NCBI GenBank assembly: GCA_030248195.1
Contig: JASAND010020474.1
Span: 1 to 64,000 of the forward strand
DNA from: Trissonchulus latispiculum
Lineage: Eukaryota > Nematoda > Enoplea > Enoplida > Ironidae
Length of the DNA stretch: 64,000 nt
Reading direction: 5' to 3'
This document shows positions 57,070 through 64,000 of this stretch, one piece after another (position 1 is the first letter of the stretch; every line of letters starts with the position of its first letter). The position numbers and the translations under genes were made by a program. The notes beneath the pieces were generated by a model. It saw only the letters and a program-made list of their open reading frames with translations, had not been told where the DNA came from and searched no databases.

Positions 57070-57199
57070 CCGCGAATATGGGTTGTTCAGCGAAGCTGGT
57101 CCATATTAATGCGCTTTTAACCTAGTCCTCTGTCCATTTACAACCTAATGTCACCCATATTGCATTTTTCATGCTCCACCAGAGCATTTTTATTCTTGT
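57070..57199. repeat. Composite unit C: right inverted-repeat arm
   Basis: 130 bp, ending TTTTTATTCTTGT, the complement of the left arm at 42,489. It has lost one of the ~52-bp subunits, so only two AATATGGG-type words remain. Confidence 0.7.
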
Positions 57200-57202
57200 C
57201 CT

Positions 57203-58312
57203 CTGGCTTTTTCCTAGGCAAAAATTTCTGGGGGGGGAAAGTCTGGGGGGTCCCCCCCAGGTCTGGGGGGGGGGCTCGGATCACTGTTTTTTTTTGTTTT
57301 TTATTGTGTTTTCGCACACTTTTTTTTAAAAAAACACACACAATTTTAAAAAAAACACACCAAAAAGCACACTCACATTTTCACCTGAAGGAGCGAATTT
57401 TTATTAATTTTAAGCCTAATTTTTAAGTTTTTCCAAAAAATTTTGCGCCTTCGGCGCAAGTATTCACTATATATCAATGTTTTTACTTCTGTTTGTTTTC
57501 GTCTAGGCATTAGTTTTCGTGTAGCCTTCATTATTCTAAGCAACGGTGTCATTAGGGACTGTATAAGCAAATTATTCTATGAAATTACGTTTCCAAATTC
57601 TGCAAATGACTGGAATAAAATAAACTGTCGAAAAGTAAAAGGATTGAAGGATTTCAGACCAAAATTGTCACAATTTTCAAAAAATTCTGAACGTCTGGGG
57701 GACTCCGCCCCCCCCAGACCCCCCATTGTAGCGCAAAAAAGACGTCATCAATGCAAATATTTAACGTTCAGAACATTGAAATATCGTTTATGAAGACTGA
57801 GCATGCAATATATGCTTTGTACTTCTTCTGTAAAACGCGAAAAATGCTAAATATAGTTTAAAATGCTGTAAAAACCGTTAAAAACGTGTTAAAACTGCGA
57901 AAAGCGAATTTCAGGAAAAACACAGATTTTTTAAAAAAACACACATTTTCTTAAAAAAACACACTAAAAAGCACAGGTAAAATTTTGAAAAAAAAACCCT
58001 GGCTCGGATTTCTGGAGGGGGGAAGAAAAATTTTTCAAAAAATGCATAAAAATAGCTATTTCTTGCTGCTAAGCTAAAAAATTAAGTATATATTTTTAAC
58101 TTAAATTTAAGCTTAAAATGGCTAAAAAATGCTTAAAAATGGGTAAAAATCCGGCGACGCCGAAAAAATTTTTCAAAATTCACCCTCAAAACTCTATTTT
58201 TCCGGGCATTTTAGAGTTCTGGGGGGGGGAAGGTCCGAATCCTGGGGGGGCGACCCAAGTCTGGGGGGGGGGGGCGAATTTCTGGGGGTGCCCCCCAGTA
58301 GGAAAAAGCCAG
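57203..58312. mobile_element. G-rich CTGGC element, 5-bp TSD (copy 2)
   Basis: 1,110 bp with ends CTGGCTTTTTCCTA and its complement, flanked by GTCCT (57198-57202 and 58313-58317). The empty site is seen in unit B (TTCTTGTCCTATTTC). The interior has runs of 7-12 G near both ends and AT-rich sequence between, with a nested GGGGGACTCCGCCCC block near 57,700. Confidence 0.85.
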
Positions 58313-59992
58313 GTCCTATTTCATTTTTAAGGTTCTCAGTAAAAAGCAAAAAACGTTAAAGCTGTGTGAAAGAAACTTTAAAAATTCCGCCAATCATTAA
58401 TCGTCAACCGAAAGTATATACAGAACAAAGAAGCTTGAAAAGTTCCAATTTCTTCCTTTTTCTCTATTTTGACAGAAATCCAACATCCAGTACCCATGAT
58501 GGCAGCAATAGTTTTAGTTACTGTATATAGCATATAGCACTCTACTGCAGCGAAACCAAATGCAAACTTTACTGTCAGTGAAGGAAACTCATAAGACACG
58601 ATTTGCAATGCTCTTCCGTACTTGTATACAAAGTTTCAGGCGATTGCTCATTGTCTCTTGCTAGTGATAGGCCGTGCTGCACTTCAGTCTTTAGCAGCAC
58701 TCTACTGCAACGCAACCAGACGCAAACGTCAATGCCAAAGGAGACTTACACGGCACAATTTCTAATGCTATTCCGCTGTTGCCTGCAGAATTTCAGGCGA
58801 TTGCAAGTTATCTATAGTTAGTTATAGGCCGTGCTGTACTTCAGCAGCACTCTACTGCAGCGCAATCACATGCAAACTTTACTGTCGGTGAAGGAAACTC
58901 ATACGGCACGATTTGCAATGCTCTGCTGCACTTGTGTGCAAAATTTCGGGCGATTGCAATTTACGTAACTGTAGTTAGTTACAGGCCGTGCTGTACTTCT
59001 GCAGCACTCCACTACAGCTCAACCACATAGTAACATCGTAATAAGTATACAAAACGTATCTATAATAGTTTGTCATGTCCTAAACAATCTGTATGCCGAA
59101 TTTCAAATACCAATGACGAAAGAATAACTTGTTATCGACTGTGCTGTGTTTGGGGCAGCACATACAGCACGGTGGAAGCTACAGAGTGCACAAACTAACA
59201 TAGCTACAGTTCCTCCTTACTACAGACATGATTTTAGCAAAGTTTCATATGTTCAGCCGTTTACAGTAAGTCTACAGACAGCGTGCTATGGTTGTTGCAT
59301 AGCAGTACAGCACGATAGCAGCACCGCACAGCGATGCGACTATGCTCATCGTGTTCAGCGACCCCGATAACCCTTATATGCGTCCCACTATATGGCCCAA
59401 AACAGCATATTTAGGCCTATTTTAGACTATTTTCTGTGGAGTTGGGACTTAGAAATTTTCCGAAAACGGCTATTTGGCCGGACCAACTTTGGGCCGGCCG
59501 CCAGAACGATCCTGGCCAGATATCAAAAATCGCCCTCGTTAAGACATATAAACCCTTCCGTAGATCCTTATGCAACAAACCACGCCTCTCTAGCGTCTTC
59601 CCTGAGTCCTGTAGCTTTGACAAAAAATTGGCCATTTTTGGCCATTTTAGCGCCAAGTCCACTTTTGGCCGGACGTACAGGTGGCCGGCCGGGCCGGGCA
59701 GCGAAAAAATATCAAAACGGTTCACTTTCGGGGTATATACGTTCAGAAAAACCAAACTTCACCTGCTGAAAATGCCCAGATCGTTCTAACACTGCGACAG
59801 AAAATTGCATTTTTCCAAGCGTGACTTACACGGAAAAAAACAAACGGACCTAACTTGCCCGGAAGCGAAAATTTTCAAAGTTGGAAATTTTGACCAAAAC
59901 TTTTTTGCGACTTGTAGTACTCGTCGTGTAGATTCCAACGATACCAAAATTGTCCAGTTTCGTTGAGTATTTGGGCTGGCACGGTACTCGAA

Positions 59993-60035
<43 letters not shown>

Positions 60036-60106
60036 CTCCAAGGGCCGCACTGAGCCTTTTACACCCATACGTATTATAGGGGAGCACTCTCGCGCTCCCC
60101 TATAAT
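58313..60106. repeat. Unit C tandem array, 3' segment and terminal hairpin
   Basis: About three to four ~157-bp monomers (58,520-59,010) and a 3' segment parallel to unit B, ending in a stem-loop at 60,073-60,106 (arms ATTATAGGGGAGC and complement). Open frames here are repeat-derived. Confidence 0.75.
59994..60034. repeat. 41-base poly(G) tract
   Basis: Forty-one consecutive G where the unit B counterpart (near 41,535) has GGG. The polyproline frame on the minus strand is an artefact. Confidence 0.9.
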
Positions 60107-60355
60107 ATATATTCCACATACTCGACATTTCTTGCAGGAATTTCATCAAATGTATACCAAACTTTTCAAATCCATGCATAAAATATTGCAAATTTAGCAG
60201 ATGTGGACCAGATTTCATTTGAAGCAGTATGGGGGTTTTCATGCGTTTAGAACGCTTAAAAACCATCGATTAAGCCCAAAAACTTTTTAAATTAGTCAAA
60301 ACCGACCATTTTTGAATATTTTTCAAAAATGGCTATTTTGCTTATGAAACCTGAT

Positions 60356-60767
60356 CTGGCATTTTTTCAGGGTTTTGAAAGTGGGGGGGGCTTCGCCCCC
60401 CCCCCCCCGAGGGAGGGGGAAGTGGGGGGGGGGGCTTCCGAAAAGTTGGGGGGGGGGGCGAGCCAAATGTAAAATATACCGAAATTTTTAGCGAAAAATT
60501 AGCATTTTTAAGGTAAAAACGCAAAAAATCGCTGTTTTTAAGCTTAAAATGAGCTTATAAGTCCATAAATTAGCTAAAAACTGAGAAAATTTTTGAAAAT
60601 TTGACCTCAAAATCCTAATTTTTTGACACTTTTGGACGACCCCCAAAAAAGTGGGTGGGGGCTTGCCGAAAAGTGGGGGGGGGCGAAAGTGGGGGGGGCT
60701 CCGAAAAGTGGAGGGGGGAACCGAAAAGTGGGGGGGCCCCCCCCCCCCCCCACTAAAAAAATGCCAG
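60356..60767. mobile_element. G-rich CTGGC element, 5-bp TSD (copy 3)
   Basis: 412 bp with ends CTGGCATTTTTTCAGG and CTGGCATTTTTTTAGTG, flanked by CTGAT (60351-60355 and 60768-60772). G or C runs of 8-14 lie at both ends. Confidence 0.85.
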
Positions 60768-61139
60768 CTGATTGGTTGATGCTGCACAATTTTTGAACTT
60801 TTCAAATCGATAAAAATTGTTACCAATTCATTATAACTTTGGTTTTTTTGGCCAAATATACTAAATTTGATGCGCTCTTTCATCTGGAAGCATCAAATCT
60901 ACTCTAGCGCCAATATTTTGGAGTGATTTTTTTACCACAACCCAATTTTTTTTACCATTTTGTCGGGTAAAAAAAATCACCGATTTTTTTATTAATCTGA
61001 GAATCTGTGGTGCTAGGAAAAATTTTAATACCTGAATCGATAGAGGGCAGTGCCGGGCACTTACATGCAAAACCGCTTCCAGATTGGCCAACATTTGCGA
61101 AAGTTAGAGGCTTAAGTCGAAAACCCTTTTTTTATCCCG

Positions 61140-62183
61140 GGTCTGGCTATACGTAAAATTCATTATATAGTCTTACGGTGCTGTACGGGGAAATCGTGGA
61201 GTTCACGGAAAAATCATACTTAAGAATTTTTCTTAGCACCTTCAAAGCCTGCAAAAGGGTGCTCCGGGTACCCGGAGCTCCGGAGCAGAAGCCCGCTCCG
61301 GAGCACCGATAATCGGAGCTCCGTCGGAGCGGAGCTCCGGCGCACATCACAAATGTATATATATATATATACGTATATATATAAAATTAGTGATGGGCAC
61401 CGGATATTTTTTTATATCCGGATATCCGCCTATTTTGCGTTAACGGATATCCGGTTATCCGTCTATATATTCCAAACTTAAGTTCAAGAAATTTTTTCGA
61501 TTTTGCAGTTAAATTTTCAATTTTTTGTCCATTTTTCGATATGCTGTGAATTTCTATTACAAGTAACAAAAATGCTCCGCACAAAAGGGGATAATATGTG
61601 TGTTGGGCCTATGTCTATCCTTTAAATTCCGGCTGAGAAAGGCATATATCCGACACCGCAAAAGTTGCTCAGCTCACTTAGGGCTTTCATTTGATACCAA
61701 ATTTTACCACTTTTTAAAAATTTTATTTTTGACCCAAAATCGCCTAAGTCCTCACCCCACCCCACCACAGCACTCTACAGCCACTTTGGGTATGCAGTTC
61801 TGTGACAAAAGTTGTTCAGCTCACTTAGGGCTTTCATTTGATACCAAAATTGATTACTTTTGAAAAATTTCACTTTTGTCCCAAAATCGCCTAAATCCCC
61901 ACCACAGCACTCTATAGCCACTTTGGGTACGCAGTAGGGATCGACCGGAATTCCGGTTCCGGTTCCGGTACTTTTTGGTTCCGGTTCCGGTTCCGGTACT
62001 TTTTGGTTCCGGTTCCGGTTTTTGAAAACGTACCGGAACCGGAACCAATTTTAGCCTACTATCAAAAGCAAAATGCACAAGACCGCCAAAACTTTTCAAT
62101 TTAAGTAGTGGCAAAGATATATACCTAATGCTGAATTGAAAGTATTGAAGCCTTGGCGTCGACCTATATGCTATTTCAAAATT
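61140..62183. repeat. Transposon fragments and tandem monomers left of unit D
   Basis: 61,250-61,345 is a CTCCGGAGC-rich hAT-type end (GCGCACATCAC). 61,388 starts TAGTGATGGGCACCGG, another hAT-like end. 61,650-61,935 holds two ~147-bp monomers (TTCAGCTCACTTAGGGCTTT) like those right of unit D. 61,937-62,060 is a GGTTCC repeat with a TAGGGATCGACCGG end. No gene seen. Confidence 0.5.
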
Positions 62184-62980
62184 ACAAGAACAAAAAGTGC
62201 TCCTTCGTCGCATGTAAAATACATATGAGTCTTCGTAGGCAGGTTGTACATAAGCAAAAACTAGCCTGCAAAATACATATGAGTTCCGTAGGGAGGTTGT
62301 AAATTAAGGAAAACAAGTTGCAACCGCTTAACATATGAGCCTGTCCTACAACGAGGCTCATATTGGCGTATGTCATAATACGAATAATTTGCAGATATGT
62401 ATTTTACTTTTATATAAATACATACTGCATAAAGCTTTTCATTACAAATTATCCTTCATATAATGTTGATCAGTCATTATAGTGTGCATATGCTCAATAC
62501 GGTACGCCATGAGGCGCTCTGACTCACAGCTAAGTGGGAACGCATTCTGCGTGTGTATAATGTGAAAGTGTTTCGAGAATGCATTAGAGGTGTGCCATAG
62601 TGTTTCAGGAAACATCAGGTTGCATGTACAGTTCAGCTTGAGCAGTCGCAGTTCACTTCAGTCCATTTCGTGTGTATGTGAAAGTGTTTCGAGAATGGAT
62701 TCCATTTCTTCTGGGCCACAACGTCTATTCATTTTTCCGTAGTGAGGATGAAGCTGAGGTTCTTTAATGAGGCTTTAATGTGGAATGCACTGTAACGCCA
62801 ATATGAGCCTCGTTGTAGGACAGGCTCATATGTTAAGCGGTTGCAACTTGTTTTCCTTAATTTACAACCTCCCTACGGAACTCATATGTATTTTGCAGGC
62901 TAGTTTTTGCTTATGTACAACCTGCCTACGAAGACTCATATGTATTTTACATGCGACGAAGGAGCACTTTTTGTTCTTGT
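62184..62980. mobile_element. Composite unit D: inverted-repeat module
   Basis: Perfect-looking 185-bp arms (62184-62368 and 62796-62980) begin ACAAGAACAAAAAGTGCTCC. They have the unit A layout but a different word: CATATGAG at arm positions 39, 93 and 149 and inverted CTCATATT at 174. The 427-bp spacer is non-coding. Confidence 0.8.
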
Positions 62981-63039
62981 TTTCTATTATTTTATATATG
63001 TATGCTCCTGAAGGTATGTATAGATATGTTTCAACAGTA

Positions 63040-64000
63040 GCAAGCAAGCCAACCCCAGCACTCCACAACCACTTTGAGCATGCAGTTCTATGACAAAAGT
63101 TGTTCAGCTCGCTTAGGGCTTTCATTTGGCACCAAATTTGACCACTTTTGAAAAATTTCATTTTTGACCGAAAATCGCCTAAGTCCCCACCCCACCCCAC
63201 CACAGCACACTACAGCCACTTTGAGCATGCAGTTCTATGACAAAAGTTGCTCAGCTCGCTCAGGGCTTTCATTTGGTACCAAATTTGACCACCTTTGAAA
63301 ATTTTCATTTTTGACCCCATGACCTCCCACCGACCTGACCCTCCAGATGGCAAAGTGGAACCAGCACAGCAAGATGAGTGGGTCAGACGGCAAAACGGAT
63401 GCCAGGAATAAGCTGGGCGCACCAGAAAACCCCTATAGACAATGTTTTGAGAGGCTATGTACAGTCCTATATGATGTTCCCGGAAGTCAGTACCGACCGC
63501 ACCCTCCAGACGGCAAAGTGGAACCAGCACAGCAAGATGGGTGGGTCAGACGGCAAAACGGACACCGGGAATGAGCTGGGCGCACCAGAAAACCCCTATA
63601 GACAAAGTTTGGAGAGGCTTTGTAAAGCCTACTATGGACCTCCGGGAAGCGGTTACCGACCTGACCCCTCAGACGGTCAAGTGGAACCAACCCAGCAACT
63701 TGGGTTACTCGGGCAGCAAAACTGATAGCGGGAATCGATTCTCCGTCCCAGAAAACCTTTGTATGCAAAAGTTGAGCCACCCATGTAGCAAAATAAGCGA
63801 AAAATTTAAGTTCAAAGTTCAACCCAAAATTCACCAACTTTGGCCGCCCAGTACCGAAAAATTACACATGGAGACGGAAAATCATATAGCATTTGAACGA
63901 CCCCGATATGTGTACTGTTTAACCATATAGTCAGTATTACCCCATATATAGCCCAATCTGACTTATTAAGTCGCCTTTGAAGCATACTTTTTGGCCATTT
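63040..64000. repeat. Unit D tandem arrays, running off the window
   Basis: Two ~147-bp monomers (63,060-63,330), then about three ~160-bp monomers of another type (63,340-63,800: CAGACGGCAAAGTGGAACCAG, CCAGAAAACCCCTATAGACA), then sequence with GAACGACCCCGATATG, matching the start of the 3' segments of units A-C. The terminal hairpin should lie just beyond 64,000. Confidence 0.7.

Noticed and set aside
59850..60266. Frames with long polyproline
   Set aside because: They read through the 41-G tract.

Overview
This is a repeat-rich nuclear window from a eukaryote, most likely an invertebrate animal. The evidence is spliced host genes (an OSGEP/KAE1 exon and an ATP6AP2-like gene of five phase-matched exons), a LINE fragment, a tRNA-derived SINE, many inverted-repeat DNA transposons with clean target-site duplications, and a 14-kb Polinton/Maverick. 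I cannot assign a phylum. There is no sign of a bacterial or organellar origin.

Layout. 1-17 kb: short repeats, three copies of a TTAA-flanked element, a large TTCGCGAATG inverted-repeat element, a hAT-like MITE with an 8-bp TSD, a decayed DDE_1 transposase, and three unrecognised spliced genes (one frameshifted on minus, one on plus at 11.6-13.0 kb, one minus terminal exon at 15.3 kb). 17.45-18.11 kb: a 663-bp TRIM retrotransposon with identical 175-bp LTRs, each carrying a tRNA-gene-like body. 18-24 kb: no gene seen, but many unrelated perfect hairpins and a 36-bp palindrome that reads as a six-unit heat-shock element. 25-29 kb: a Harbinger-like MITE, OSGEP and a SINE. 30.6-64 kb: four copies (A-D) of a composite repeat built as a long inverted-repeat module, then a ~150-bp tandem array, then a 3' segment, and (in A-C) a terminal hairpin. 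The ATP6AP2-like gene and a LINE fragment lie between A and B.

The Polinton (42,809-56,874) has a perfect 6-bp TSD (CACGTA) and lies inside the inverted-repeat module of unit C. On the minus strand it encodes a morphogenesis block: adenain-like protease, double-jelly-roll major capsid protein, pX-like protein, penton-like minor capsid protein, chromodomain integrase, two conserved Polinton proteins and an A32-like packaging ATPase. PolB lies on the plus strand. Accessory genes are the most interesting part: a two-lobed TATA-binding-protein-like protein, a zinc-finger/NADAR fusion, a secreted cysteine-rich protein and a single-pass membrane protein. Genes are tightly packed with overlapping stop/start codons, and TATA boxes sit just upstream of several starts.

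The Polinton is young but disabled. PolB has a 1-nt frameshift and a 749-bp hAT-like insertion near its 3' end, and the ATPase has a 7-bp tandem duplication that changes its C-terminus. The other reading frames are open. Insertion order can be read directly: unit C first, then the Polinton, then the hAT element.
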